Shown piece after piece: positions 9,192 through 17,251 of a stretch of DNA of 64,000 nt. The DNA comes from Aggregicoccus sp. 17bor-14 (GTDB lineage: Bacteria; Myxococcota; Myxococcia; Myxococcales; Myxococcaceae), in NCBI RefSeq assembly GCF_009659535.1, contig NZ_VJZZ01000001.1:511424-575423 (forward strand), read 5' to 3'. The notes beneath the pieces are model-generated. The model searched no databases. It saw nothing but the letters and a program-made list of their open reading frames with translations, and was not told the DNA's origin. Made by a program: the position numbers and the translations under genes. The first letter of the stretch is position 1; every line of letters begins with the position of its first letter.

Positions 9192-10415
9192 TCAGGCGCC
9201 CGCAGCGGCCTCGGCTGCGTGCCCGGGGACCCAGGCAGCGGCCTCGGCCCCCTTCCCTCCCACCACCCTGCGGTACAGGGCGTCGTGGCGGCGCACCATC
9301 TCCGCCAGCGTCAGCTCGCGCTCTACGAAGCGGCGGCCCGCGGCCCCCAGGGCCTCGGCGCGCACGGGGTCCGAGAGCAGCTGGAGGAAGGCGTCGGCGA
9401 GCTGCTCGGGCCGGCAGGGCTCCACCACCAGGCCGCGCGCGCCGTGCAGCACCAGCTCGGGGTTTCCGCCCACGCGGGTGACGACCATGGCGCGGCCTGC
9501 GGCGAGCCCCTCCATCACCGCGTTGGAGAGCCCCTCGGCGCTCGAGCAGAGGACTCCGAAGGCCGCGCGGGCGTAGAGGGCCGGCACGTCCTGGCGGAAG
9601 CCGAGGAAGTGCACCTGGCGCCGCAGCCCCCGCTGCTCGCAGAGCCGCTCGAGCTCGGGGCGGCGGGGGCCGTCGCCCACCAGCAGCGCGTGGAGCACGG
9701 TGCCCCGGCGCGCGAGCAGGGCGAGCGCGTGGAAGAGATCCTCCTGGCGCTTCACCGGGTGGTTCATGTTGGCCACGTGCAGCAGCCAGGGCGCACCGCC
9801 GGTGTCCGGGAGTGGCGCCTGCAGCCCGGCGGCGCTGCGCGCGTCGAAGCGCGGCAGATCCAGCCCGTTGTGGATGACGCTCACCCGGTCCGGCGCGAGC
9901 CCCTCCTCGGACAGGAGCTGGGTGCGGATGGCCTCGGCGTTGACCACCACGTGGTGCGCGAGGCCGGTGAGGTGCGCGTGGAGCGCGCGGCGCGCGGGCC
10001 CCTGCCAGTGCGAGAGATCCAGCCGCCCGACGATGGCCTTCACCCCGGCGAGCCGGCACGCGGGCACCGCCAGCGCCGAGGAGTAGAAGTCGTGCACGTG
10101 CACGAGCTCCACCCGCTGGCGCCGCAGCCAGCGCGCGAGCCGCGCCACCTGCAGCGCGGTGTTCGCCTGGGCGAGCGAGCCCTGCAGCGGGAAGGCCTCG
10201 GGCGCGTGCCCCAGCGCGCGCACCGCCGGCAGCAGCGCCCCGCCCTCCTGCAGCACGCACACCTGCGTGCGGTAGTGCGCGGGCAGGCCGCGCAGCAGCT
10301 CCACCACCTGGACCTCGGTGCCGCCCAGGTGGAAGGAGCGGGTGAACTGCACCAGCCTCAGCGGCCGGGGCGCAGGCAGCGCCCCCGCCTCACGGTGGCT
10401 GCCCTCAGAGGGCAT
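9192..10415 (-). CDS. Glycosyltransferase family 4
   Basis: 407-residue GT-B glycosyltransferase. The N-terminal domain has the acceptor-side loop FHLGGTEVQVVELLRGL. The C-terminal domain holds the nucleotide-sugar site: LLHVANMNHPVKRQEDL, LLVGDGPRRPEL, HFLGFRQDVPALYARA and the EX7E region SSAEGLSNAVMEGLAAG. It probably adds a sugar to a lipid-linked glycan at the cytoplasmic face. Its start overlaps the end of the O-antigen ligase-like gene by 11 bp, so they are coupled and likely work on the same surface polysaccharide. The sugar cannot be deduced. Confidence 0.92.
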   Translation of the reverse strand: MPSEGSHREAGALPAPRPLRLVQFTRSFHLGGTEVQVVELLRGLPAHYRTQVCVLQEGGALLPAVRALGHAPEAFPLQGSLAQANTALQVARLARWLRRQRVELVHVHDFYSSALAVPACRLAGVKAIVGRLDLSHWQGPARRALHAHLTGLAHHVVVNAEAIRTQLLSEEGLAPDRVSVIHNGLDLPRFDARSAAGLQAPLPDTGGAPWLLHVANMNHPVKRQEDLFHALALLARRGTVLHALLVGDGPRRPELERLCEQRGLRRQVHFLGFRQDVPALYARAAFGVLCSSAEGLSNAVMEGLAAGRAMVVTRVGGNPELVLHGARGLVVEPCRPEQLADAFLQLLSDPVRAEALGAAGRRFVERELTLAEMVRRHDALYRRVVGGKGAEAAAWVPGHAAEAAAGA

Positions 10416-11694
10416 GGCGCGTGGGCTCCCACGCGGGCTCCAGCGGTTCGGAGGGCGCGCTCGCGGGGCCGCGCTGGGGCACCAGGGCCGTCGCCTCGCG
10501 CATCCGGGCGAGGCGCTCGGCGCTCGCGGCGAGGCCGAACAGCATGTACAGGTGTGCGGATTGGATGTAGCCGGCGGACAGCTGGCAAATGAGGTAGCCC
10601 ACGATGCTCGCGCCCAGCGCGCGTGCGACCCAGCCGATGTTCGGGTCCAGGCTCGCCTCGAAGGCGCCGCCTACCGCGCCTCCGGCGAAGATGAGGAAGA
10701 GGAAGAAGCCCACCCAGCCCAGCTCGCCGAGCACCTCCAGGAAGAGGTCGTGGGCCACGTAGGCGCGGTGGGACTCCGGCGGGGCGTACAGCGGCCACGC
10801 GAAGCGGAAGCCCCCCGCCCCCACGCCCAGCAGCGGCTTGTCCAGGCTGATGCGGCTGGCCACCTGCCACGCGTAGACGCGGCCCATGGCCGAGGCGTCC
10901 TGGTGGAACTCGGTCACCGTCTCGTTGCGCTTCCAGAAGCTCTCCGGCGCGAACACCACCAGGCCCAGCGCGAAGACGGCCCCGAGCACGATGGCCTGCA
11001 GGCGCCGCTTCTCGCGGATGGCCCACAGCGCCATCGCGGTGGCGAGGCCGCCGAAGCCGCCGCGCGAGTGGGTGAACACGATGGCCACCACGGCGAGCAC
11101 CGCGGCGGCCGTGCACGCGATGCGGAAGAGCCAGCCGGTGCCCTTGCGCGCGATGAAGGCCACCGCGAGCGGCACGACGATGCCCACGTTCATCGCGGTG
11201 CGGTTCGGGTCCGCGTAGATGCCCACCCAGCGGGCGCGGAAGCCCTCCACCAGGTTCTCGCCGACGAGGTACCAGTTGATGACGCCGATGGAGGTGATGA
11301 TGGAGCCCAGCACGAATGCGCCCAGAATCACGGTGAGGCGCTTCTCGTTCGTCACCACGTTCACCACGGCGAGGTAGATGGCGCTCAGCTTGAGCACCTC
11401 GATCGCCACCGCGCGGCTCTCCAGCGGGTTGATGGACCAGCTCATCGAGGCCACCACCACCACCGAGAAGCACATCAGCGAGACGCCGCGCACCCCGTCC
11501 AGGAAGAAGGGCTCGGCGCGCCCCACCCGGCGCATCACCACCAGTCCCGCGGCCAGCCCCGAGGTCAGCAGCGCGAGGCGCAGGGGCGCCAGGGCGGGGA
11601 TCCACTCGCCGGGCACCGCGTACATGCAAAATGCGAAAGCCGTCAGGCAGTAGAACGCGAGCACGTCGCGCTGCCGCCCCTGTTCGCCCACCAT
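10405..11694 (-). CDS. O-antigen ligase / Wzy-type polymerase-like membrane protein
   Basis: 429-residue polytopic membrane protein with ten or more hydrophobic segments. A large non-membrane loop near residues 250-330 contains GVGAGGFRFAWPLYAPPESHRAYVAHDLFLEVLGELGWVG. The H-D-L-F-L-E-x-L-G-E-L-G signature typifies the Wzy/WaaL (O-antigen ligase) superfamily. It would polymerise or attach surface glycan on the periplasmic side. I use the ATG at 11694, which has GGGAGGAG seven bases upstream; a GTG at 11727 would add 11 residues without a ribosome binding site. It overlaps the glycosyltransferase gene by 11 bp. Confidence 0.88.
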   Translation of the reverse strand: MVGEQGRQRDVLAFYCLTAFAFCMYAVPGEWIPALAPLRLALLTSGLAAGLVVMRRVGRAEPFFLDGVRGVSLMCFSVVVVASMSWSINPLESRAVAIEVLKLSAIYLAVVNVVTNEKRLTVILGAFVLGSIITSIGVINWYLVGENLVEGFRARWVGIYADPNRTAMNVGIVVPLAVAFIARKGTGWLFRIACTAAAVLAVVAIVFTHSRGGFGGLATAMALWAIREKRRLQAIVLGAVFALGLVVFAPESFWKRNETVTEFHQDASAMGRVYAWQVASRISLDKPLLGVGAGGFRFAWPLYAPPESHRAYVAHDLFLEVLGELGWVGFFLFLIFAGGAVGGAFEASLDPNIGWVARALGASIVGYLICQLSAGYIQSAHLYMLFGLAASAERLARMREATALVPQRGPASAPSEPLEPAWEPTRHAL

Positions 11695-11808
11695 GCCCAC
11701 TCCTCCCGAGCGACGCTCTGAAAGCACACTTCTGCGACGCCCCCCTCAAGCAGGGTGCGTGCCAGGCTTCCGAGCAGCCATTGCCCGTGGATCCAGTGAC
11801 TTGGCGAG

Positions 11809-11836
11809 GGCTGCGCCGACGGGGGCCCGCGCAGCC
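11809..11836 (-). terminator. Hairpin after the DUF6178 gene
   Basis: GGCTGCGC (11809-11816) pairs perfectly with GCGCAGCC (11829-11836), loop 12 nt. It begins nine bases after the DUF6178 stop codon on the minus strand and precedes the O-antigen ligase-like gene, so it probably separates the two transcripts. No T-run. Confidence 0.5.
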
Positions 11837-11844
11837 TGAAAGAG

Positions 11845-13521
11845 TTACGGCGTCGCGCTGCCCTCCATGGGAAGGATCACGGCCAGCGTGGGGTGGATGC
11901 GCCGCTCCTGGAGGAAGGGCGCACCCAGCTCGGTGCGCAGCCGTTCCAGGGTGGCGTTCACCAGCCGACGCAGCTCGGGCCGGGCGCCCTCCTCCACCGC
12001 CGGCTCCAGGGCCGCGAGGGCGCGCTCGGCGGCGCTCGCGCGCAGGCGGGGCGCCGCGGGCTCCCCCTCGAAGAGGCGCTCGCCCAGCTCGCTCCCGCGC
12101 CCTTCGGGCAGCGGCCGCGGGTCCACCCGGCCCTCCAGCACCGCCATGGCCACGGCGGCGGTGAAGAGGCGCTCCACCTCGAGCGCCTTGAGGTCCACCC
12201 CGAAGCGGGCGAGGCGCTCGCGGGCGCTCGGCTCGCTGCCGCCGAGCAGCGCGCGGAAGATGGCCCCTTGCGCCTCGGCGCGGCCGAGCAGCGCCTCGCT
12301 CAGGGCGAGCTCGCGCAGGTTGCGGAAGGGCACGGCCTCGGCGCCCTGCACCCGCAGCGCGCGCCGCGGACGCTTGCGGCGCAGCGCCTCCACCCCCGCG
12401 GCCTCCTCGGGCATCAGCAAGAGCGTGTCATCCATTCGCGCGAGCGGCGCCTTCACGAGGCGGTCCGCGCGGTACTTGAGCGCGAGCGTGAGCGAGAAGC
12501 CCACCTGGAAGAGGCGCGGCAGGGGCACCTCGCGCACGAGCTCCGCGGCGCGCGCGGGGGCGGCGCCGGTGAGGTGCTCGAGGCCCAGCGAGAGGTAGTC
12601 GCGCACCATCTCGCCCACGCGGCGCAGGGCGTCCAGGTCCCCGGGGTCCGCGGCCTCGGCCACGAGCGCGGCGTTCGCCACCCCGCGCAGCTCGTCCTCG
12701 AGGTTGTCGCGCTCCACCGCGTCCAGCTCGCGGAAGGCCGCCTCCAGGTAGTCCACGTGGCCGCCCGCCGCCGCGAGCGCCTGGCCGGGCGAAGCCGCGG
12801 GCGCGGGCCTCGCTCCGGGGTCCACGTAGCTGAAGAGCCGCACGGCCTCCTCGAGCGGCGGGAAGCCCAGGTCCTGCAGGCGCCCGGCGCGGAAGCGGTA
12901 GGCGATCTCCTCGAGCTCACTGGGCACCTCCCAGCGCGCCGCCTCGAAGAGGCGCACCGCCTCGAAGGGGTTCTCGGCGATGAGATCGTTGAGCAGGTGG
13001 CGCAGGCCGGCGAGCTCCGCGCCCTCCACCTCCTTGAACTCGAGGAGGTAGCGGCCCTCGGGCGTCTCCATGGTGACGCCCTCCGGGTTCACGTCCGGGT
13101 TCTCCTCCAGGTCGTGCACCACGGTGAACTCGCGCAGCAGGTACTCGAGCAGCTCCGCGTCCACGCCGTGCACCTTGCGCAGGAACTCCTCGGGCTCGTC
13201 GCCGCGCGCGGCGCGCAGCCAGGTGAGCAGCGCGTGCGGGTCGATGCGGTCGCGCTCCCAGCCGCCCAGGTCCACGAAGGTGCGGAACTGCGCCGGGCTC
13301 GCGAGCTGCACCAGCTCCGGCGAGTCCGCGAGCCCCACGTCCGCGATGGCGAAGTAGAGATCCTCGGCGGGCATGCTGCGCACCAGGCGCCGGGCGTCCG
13401 GGGCGCTGATCAGCGCATCGAGCCGTGCCTTGGGCGAGAGCTGTGCGAGCTGCCGGCGCAGGCTGCTCAGCCCCTCCTGCGCACCCTTGCCACTTCCCTG
13501 CGGAGTCTTGGAGTCGGACAC
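11845..13521 (-). CDS. DUF6178 family protein, function unknown
   Basis: 558-residue soluble, mostly helical protein. It resembles the DUF6178 family seen in myxobacteria and other delta-type bacteria. Visible blocks include DARRLVRSMPAEDLYFAIADVGLADSPEL, WERDRIDPHALLTWLRAA and ENPFEAVRLFEAARWEVPSELEEIAYRFRAGRLQDLGFPP. Leu-, Glu- and Arg-rich helices fill the rest. There is no signal peptide, membrane segment or catalytic motif I can name. It starts with GTG. Upstream, 39 bp away on the same strand, is engB. The function remains unknown. Confidence 0.85.
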   Translation of the reverse strand: MSDSKTPQGSGKGAQEGLSSLRRQLAQLSPKARLDALISAPDARRLVRSMPAEDLYFAIADVGLADSPELVQLASPAQFRTFVDLGGWERDRIDPHALLTWLRAARGDEPEEFLRKVHGVDAELLEYLLREFTVVHDLEENPDVNPEGVTMETPEGRYLLEFKEVEGAELAGLRHLLNDLIAENPFEAVRLFEAARWEVPSELEEIAYRFRAGRLQDLGFPPLEEAVRLFSYVDPGARPAPAASPGQALAAAGGHVDYLEAAFRELDAVERDNLEDELRGVANAALVAEAADPGDLDALRRVGEMVRDYLSLGLEHLTGAAPARAAELVREVPLPRLFQVGFSLTLALKYRADRLVKAPLARMDDTLLLMPEEAAGVEALRRKRPRRALRVQGAEAVPFRNLRELALSEALLGRAEAQGAIFRALLGGSEPSARERLARFGVDLKALEVERLFTAAVAMAVLEGRVDPRPLPEGRGSELGERLFEGEPAAPRLRASAAERALAALEPAVEEGARPELRRLVNATLERLRTELGAPFLQERRIHPTLAVILPMEGSATP

Positions 13522-13560
13522 GGGGCGAGCCCTACCACAGGGGGCCGCCGGGAGGGGGGA

Positions 13561-14220
13561 TTACGGGCCCCGGGGCTCCTTGGGCTCCTTCGGCTCGGGC
13601 GCGTGCACCGAGCGGCGCCCGAAGGTGTCCAGGAGCGCGTCCCACATCTCCTCGACGCCGATCTTGTCCGTGGAGCTGAAGGGCAGCACGGCCTCGAGCG
13701 GCAGGCCCAGCTCCTCGGCGAGCGCCTTCACGCGCGGCTTGCGGCGCGCCTTGGGGAGGCGGTCGATCTTGGTGGCGGCCACGAGGATGCGGCGGTCATG
13801 CGCCTGGAGGAACTCGAGCGTGCGGTGGTCCTCCTCGGTGGGGCCCACCTCCGCGTCGATGATGCTCACCACCGCCTCGAGCCGGTGCCGCTTCTCGAGG
13901 TAGGTGGTGATCATCTTCTCCCACTGCGCCTTGTCGCTCTTGCTCGCCTTGGCGAAGCCGTAGCCGGGCAGGTCGCACAGGCGCACGCGGTGGCGCAGGC
14001 GGCCGCGCTCGAGGTCCACGTCGAAGAAGTTCAGGGTGCGGGTGCGCCCCGGCGTGTTGGAGACGCGCACCAGCTTCTTGCGGCCGGTGAGCGCGTTGAT
14101 CATGGACGACTTGCCCACGTTGGAGCGGCCCACGAAGGCCACCTCCACGCCGTGGTCGGTGGGGTAGCCGTGCGGCTCCACCGCGGTCGTGACGAACTGC
14201 GAGTCGAGGATCTTGATCAC
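13561..14220 (-). CDS. engB: Ribosome biogenesis GTPase EngB (YihA/YsxC)
   Basis: 219-residue GTPase needed for 50S subunit assembly. The P-loop is GRSNVGKS, switch I follows in VSNTPGRTRTLNFFDVD, the G3 motif is DLPGYGFAKASKSDK, G4 is TKIDRLPKA and G5 is PFSSTDK. Length is typical, with a short proline- and glutamate-rich tail (PEPKEPKEPRGP). It starts with GTG. It lies six bases after the tetraheme cytochrome gene and 39 bp before the DUF6178 gene on the same strand, so the three may form one unit. Confidence 0.96.
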   Translation of the reverse strand: MIKILDSQFVTTAVEPHGYPTDHGVEVAFVGRSNVGKSSMINALTGRKKLVRVSNTPGRTRTLNFFDVDLERGRLRHRVRLCDLPGYGFAKASKSDKAQWEKMITTYLEKRHRLEAVVSIIDAEVGPTEEDHRTLEFLQAHDRRILVAATKIDRLPKARRKPRVKALAEELGLPLEAVLPFSSTDKIGVEEMWDALLDTFGRRSVHAPEPKEPKEPRGP

Positions 14221-14226
14221 CGGGTC

Positions 14227-14721
14227 CTACTTCTTGTCCTGCCCGTGCGGGGAGGCCTCGGCGCGCGCACCGCTGCGGCGCGCGCGCTCGGCGGACCAGT
14301 GGTCGATCGCCTTGAGGCTCTCCACGAAGTTGAACGGCTTGAGCGAGGGGCTGGAGGCGTCGTGACAGGTGCGGCAGCTCTTCTCGCTCGGGTCCACCAG
14401 CCCCACGAGGCGCGAGAGCTCCGCGTCCTTCATCACGTAGCTGGGGGAGTAGTACTGACCGCCCCCGTGGCAGGTCTCGCACGTCACCTGCGCCACCTGC
14501 TGCTCGGCCTGGTTCGGCGCGTGGCAGCTGAGGCAGCGCGCGTCCCCCTTCTGCTGCGTGTTGAGCGAGTCGGTGGCGCGCGCGTGCTTGGACTGCATCC
14601 AGGCGTCGTACGCCTCCGGGTGGCAGCCCTTGCAGCTCTCCGGCCCCACGAAGTCCGCGGCGAGCGCCGCGCTGGAAGTGGCCAGGATGACGAGGAAAAT
14701 CCAGGGTCCGGGAGCGCGCAT
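14227..14721 (-). CDS. Periplasmic tetraheme cytochrome c
   Basis: 164 residues with a cleavable signal peptide (hydrophobic 6-20, AALAAD near the cut). Four CxxCH heme motifs follow: CKGCH (30-34), CLSCH (63-67), CETCH (81-85) and CRTCH (116-120). The spacing and the opening FVGPESCKGCHPEAYDAWMQSKHA recall the cytochrome c554-like domain of multiheme cytochromes. It is presumably a periplasmic electron carrier; the partner is not encoded here. The start is the ATG at 14721; the frame extends upstream but would bury the signal peptide. engB follows after 6 bp, with no obvious functional link. Confidence 0.9.
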   Translation of the reverse strand: MRAPGPWIFLVILATSSAALAADFVGPESCKGCHPEAYDAWMQSKHARATDSLNTQQKGDARCLSCHAPNQAEQQVAQVTCETCHGGGQYYSPSYVMKDAELSRLVGLVDPSEKSCRTCHDASSPSLKPFNFVESLKAIDHWSAERARRSGARAEASPHGQDKK

Positions 14722-14854
14722 GGCAGCGGCGAGCACTAGCAGACCCGGGAAGAGCGCGGCAAGGCAGGAATGGGCGGCTTTGAATGGCGGACACCCGGGC
14801 CGCGTCCCTCGCGCTTGAGGCCCTGCGGCCCTTTCAGTAGGAACCCCGAGACCG

Positions 14855-15349
14855 ATGCGCACCCCTGCCCTGCCCCCGCTCGCCCTGCTGCTCCTGCTGC
14901 TCGCCGCCGCGCCCGCGCTCGCCAAGCCCTGGCAGGGCATCGAGCCCGGGGTGAGCCGGCGCGAGGACGTGCTCAAGCGCTTCGGCACGCCCACCCGCAC
15001 GGTGAAGCCCGAGGCGGGCAAGGCGGGCCCCGAGGTCATCGCCTACCTGGCCAAGCAGGCCATCAAGGGCACCACCCAGGTGCAGTTCAAGCTGGACCCG
15101 GCGAGCGGCGTGGTGGACCGCATCGACGTGTTCCCCGCCCCGGTCATCGACCGCGAGGCGATCGAGAACACCTACGGCGCGGCCTGCCCCACGGGCCCGC
15201 TGCCGGAGACCCCCTGCTACCTCAAGAAGATCACCGAGGACTTCCGCAGCTACTACCTCTACCCCCGCCTGGGGCTCGCCATCTTCTTCAACGAGGACGG
15301 CAAGACGGTGAACTCGTTCATCTTCACCACGCTGCGCGGGGCGAAGTAG
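14855..15349 (+). CDS. Secreted protein of unknown function
   Basis: 164 residues with a classic signal peptide (MRTPALPP, then an 11-residue Leu/Ala core, ALA-KPW cut). The mature part opens WQGIEPGVSRREDVLKRFGTPTRTVKPE, which resembles the start of SmpA/OmlA-like domains, then becomes beta-rich with a Cys pair (CPTGPLPETPC). It ends with TTLRGAK. Function is unknown; an envelope role is likely. Its TAG stop is directly followed by the GTG start of coaE with no gap, so the two are cotranscribed. Confidence 0.82.
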   Translation: MRTPALPPLALLLLLLAAAPALAKPWQGIEPGVSRREDVLKRFGTPTRTVKPEAGKAGPEVIAYLAKQAIKGTTQVQFKLDPASGVVDRIDVFPAPVIDREAIENTYGAACPTGPLPETPCYLKKITEDFRSYYLYPRLGLAIFFNEDGKTVNSFIFTTLRGAK

Positions 15350-15946
15350 GTGCACCTGTACGGGCTCACCGGAGGGATTGCCTCGGGCAAGAGCACCGTG
15401 AGCCGCATGCTGCGCGAGCTGGGAGCGCAGGTGCTGGACGCGGACGTGCTCGCGCGCGAGGTGGTGGCCTCGGGGACGCCCGGGCTCGCGGAGGTGGCAG
15501 CGCGCTTTCCCGGCGTGCTGGGCCCGGACGGAGGCCTGGACCGGGCGAAGCTGGGCCAGCGCGTGTTCGCTGACGCCTCCGAGCGCGCCGCGCTCAATGC
15601 CCTGCTGCACCCGCGCATCGCGCAGGCCTTCCTCGAGCGCACGCAGGCGCTCGCCGAGGCCGGCGCCGCGCGCGTCATCTACGACGCCCCGCTGCTCATC
15701 GAGAACGGGCTGCACACGCGCATGGAGGGGGTCATCCTGGTGGCGGTGCCGCGCGAGGTGCAGCTCGCGCGGCTCATGGCGCGAGACGGCCTCTCGCGCG
15801 AGGCGGCCGAGGCACGGCTCGCCTCCCAGCTCCCGCTCGAGGACAAGCGGCGCCACGCGACCTGGGTGGTGGACAACGCGGGGGAGCTCGCGGCCACGCG
15901 CGCGCAGGTGGAGCGCATCTGGGAGGCCCTGCTCGCACGCGGCTGA
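15350..15946 (+). CDS. coaE: Dephospho-CoA kinase
   Basis: Catalyses the last step of coenzyme A synthesis, phosphorylating dephospho-CoA with ATP. 198 residues. The P-loop is GLTGGIASGKST, the CoA-binding DADVLARE follows, and IYDAPLLIENGLH and QLARLMARDGLSREAAEARLASQ are typical CoaE blocks. Start is GTG immediately after the upstream stop codon, the only start that keeps the P-loop near the N-terminus. Identity is secure. Confidence 0.95.
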   Translation: MHLYGLTGGIASGKSTVSRMLRELGAQVLDADVLAREVVASGTPGLAEVAARFPGVLGPDGGLDRAKLGQRVFADASERAALNALLHPRIAQAFLERTQALAEAGAARVIYDAPLLIENGLHTRMEGVILVAVPREVQLARLMARDGLSREAAEARLASQLPLEDKRRHATWVVDNAGELAATRAQVERIWEALLARG

Positions 15947-15964
15947 CGTATGGTGCGCCCCGCC

Positions 15965-17140
15965 ATGAGTGAGACGCGCGCGCCCGCAGCTGCCCCCAGC
16001 TACTTCGTCACCGGCTTCCCGGGCTTCATCGGCAAGCGGCTGGTGACCCACCTCGCCGAGGCGGAGCCCCGCGCCCACCTCGCGCTCCTGGTGCAGCCGC
16101 GCCACCTGAAGGAGGCGCAGCGGCTGGTGAAGGGGCTCGAGAACCCGGGCCGCGTGGAGCTGCTCACCGGGGACGTGGCGGACATGCACCTGGGCCTCTC
16201 CGGCGAGGAGTACGAGCGGCTGCGCGGCCGCACCACGGACATCTTCCACCTCGCCGCCCTCACCTCGCTCAGCACGCCCAAGGAGACGGCCTGGCGGGTG
16301 AACGTGGACGGCACGCGCAACGTGCTCGAGCTCGCGCGCGACTGCGGCGGGCTGCGGCGCTTCAACCACCTGTCCACCTGCTACGTGTCCGGAGACCGGG
16401 TGGGGGTGATCGCCGAGGACGAGCTGGACCGCGGCCAGGCCTTCCGCAACGCGTACGAGGAGACGAAGTTCCACGCGGAGCGCCTGGTGCAGCGCGCCGG
16501 CGCGAGCCTGCCCGTCACGATCTTCCGCCCCGGCAGCGTGGTGGGCGACAGCCGCACGGGGGAGATCGACCGCTTCGACGGGCCCTACTACCTGGGCATC
16601 CTCCTGGTGACCTCGCCGCTGGTCGCGCCCCTGCCCCTGCCGGGCAACGGCGTCGCGCCGCTCAACGTCATCCCCATGGACTACCTGGTGGAGGCGGTGT
16701 GGACGCTGAGCCGCGACCCCGCGGCCGTGGGGCAGACCTTCCACCTGGTGGACCCCAACCCGATGAGCGCGCGGCGCGTGTACGAGCTCGTCGCGGAGCG
16801 CGCGAACCGCAAGCTGCCGCGCTTCAACCTCTCGGCGCGCGCGGCCGACGTGATGCTGCGGCTGCCGGTGCTCGAGCGGCTCGCGCGCCCGCAGCGCGCG
16901 GCCATCAGCTACGTGAGCCACCTGGCGCTCTACAACTGCCACAACACGCTCGAGCGGCTCGAGGGCACGTCGGTGCGCTGCCCTCCCCTGCTCAGCTACC
17001 TGGACCCGCTGGTGGACTACGTGCGCGGGCAGTACGAGAAGCGCCGCGAGCAGGCGCTCGAGGTGGAGGACCCGCTCGACAGCCCGCTGCCTTCGCCCGC
17101 GGGAGACGACACGGACGGCGGGCGCTCGCGGCGGCACTGA
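15965..17140 (+). CDS. Extended SDR / fatty acyl-CoA reductase-like NAD(P)-binding protein
   Basis: 391 residues. An N-terminal Rossmann fold with TGFPGFIGKRL binds NAD(P); LLTGDVADMHLGLS, IFHLAALTSL and VNVDGTRNVLELA follow. A Y-x3-K pair is in YEETKFHAERL. The layout resembles the reductase part of male-sterility/thioester reductase proteins, so a lipid-linked acyl group is a possible substrate, but this is inference. The tail is acidic and disordered. The ATG at 15965 is my choice; a second ATG at 15950 would add five residues and neither has a clear Shine-Dalgarno. It follows coaE closely, and tandem hairpins follow it. Confidence 0.85.
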   Translation: MSETRAPAAAPSYFVTGFPGFIGKRLVTHLAEAEPRAHLALLVQPRHLKEAQRLVKGLENPGRVELLTGDVADMHLGLSGEEYERLRGRTTDIFHLAALTSLSTPKETAWRVNVDGTRNVLELARDCGGLRRFNHLSTCYVSGDRVGVIAEDELDRGQAFRNAYEETKFHAERLVQRAGASLPVTIFRPGSVVGDSRTGEIDRFDGPYYLGILLVTSPLVAPLPLPGNGVAPLNVIPMDYLVEAVWTLSRDPAAVGQTFHLVDPNPMSARRVYELVAERANRKLPRFNLSARAADVMLRLPVLERLARPQRAAISYVSHLALYNCHNTLERLEGTSVRCPPLLSYLDPLVDYVRGQYEKRREQALEVEDPLDSPLPSPAGDDTDGGRSRRH

Positions 17141-17174
17141 GCAGCCTCCCCACCCGGTCCATCCCCTGAACGAC

Positions 17175-17211
17175 GACGCCCCCTCCCGCGAGCTGCGCGG
17201 AAGGGGGCGTC
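17175..17211. terminator. First of two tandem hairpins between convergent genes
   Basis: GACGCCCCCT (17175-17184) pairs perfectly with AGGGGGCGTC (17202-17211). It lies between the stop codons of the SDR gene (17140) and the Ig-repeat lipoprotein gene (17252) and can serve both strands. Confidence 0.65.
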
Positions 17212-17219
17212 TGGCGAGC

Positions 17220-17239
17220 GGCGCCCCGGGTGGGGCGCC
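17220..17239. terminator. Second tandem hairpin
   Basis: GGCGCCCC (17220-17227) and GGGGCGCC (17232-17239) close a 4-nt loop, eight bases after the previous stem. It is the first hairpin met by transcription from the minus strand lipoprotein gene. Confidence 0.55.
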
Positions 17240-17251
17240 GACCGCGGCTTG

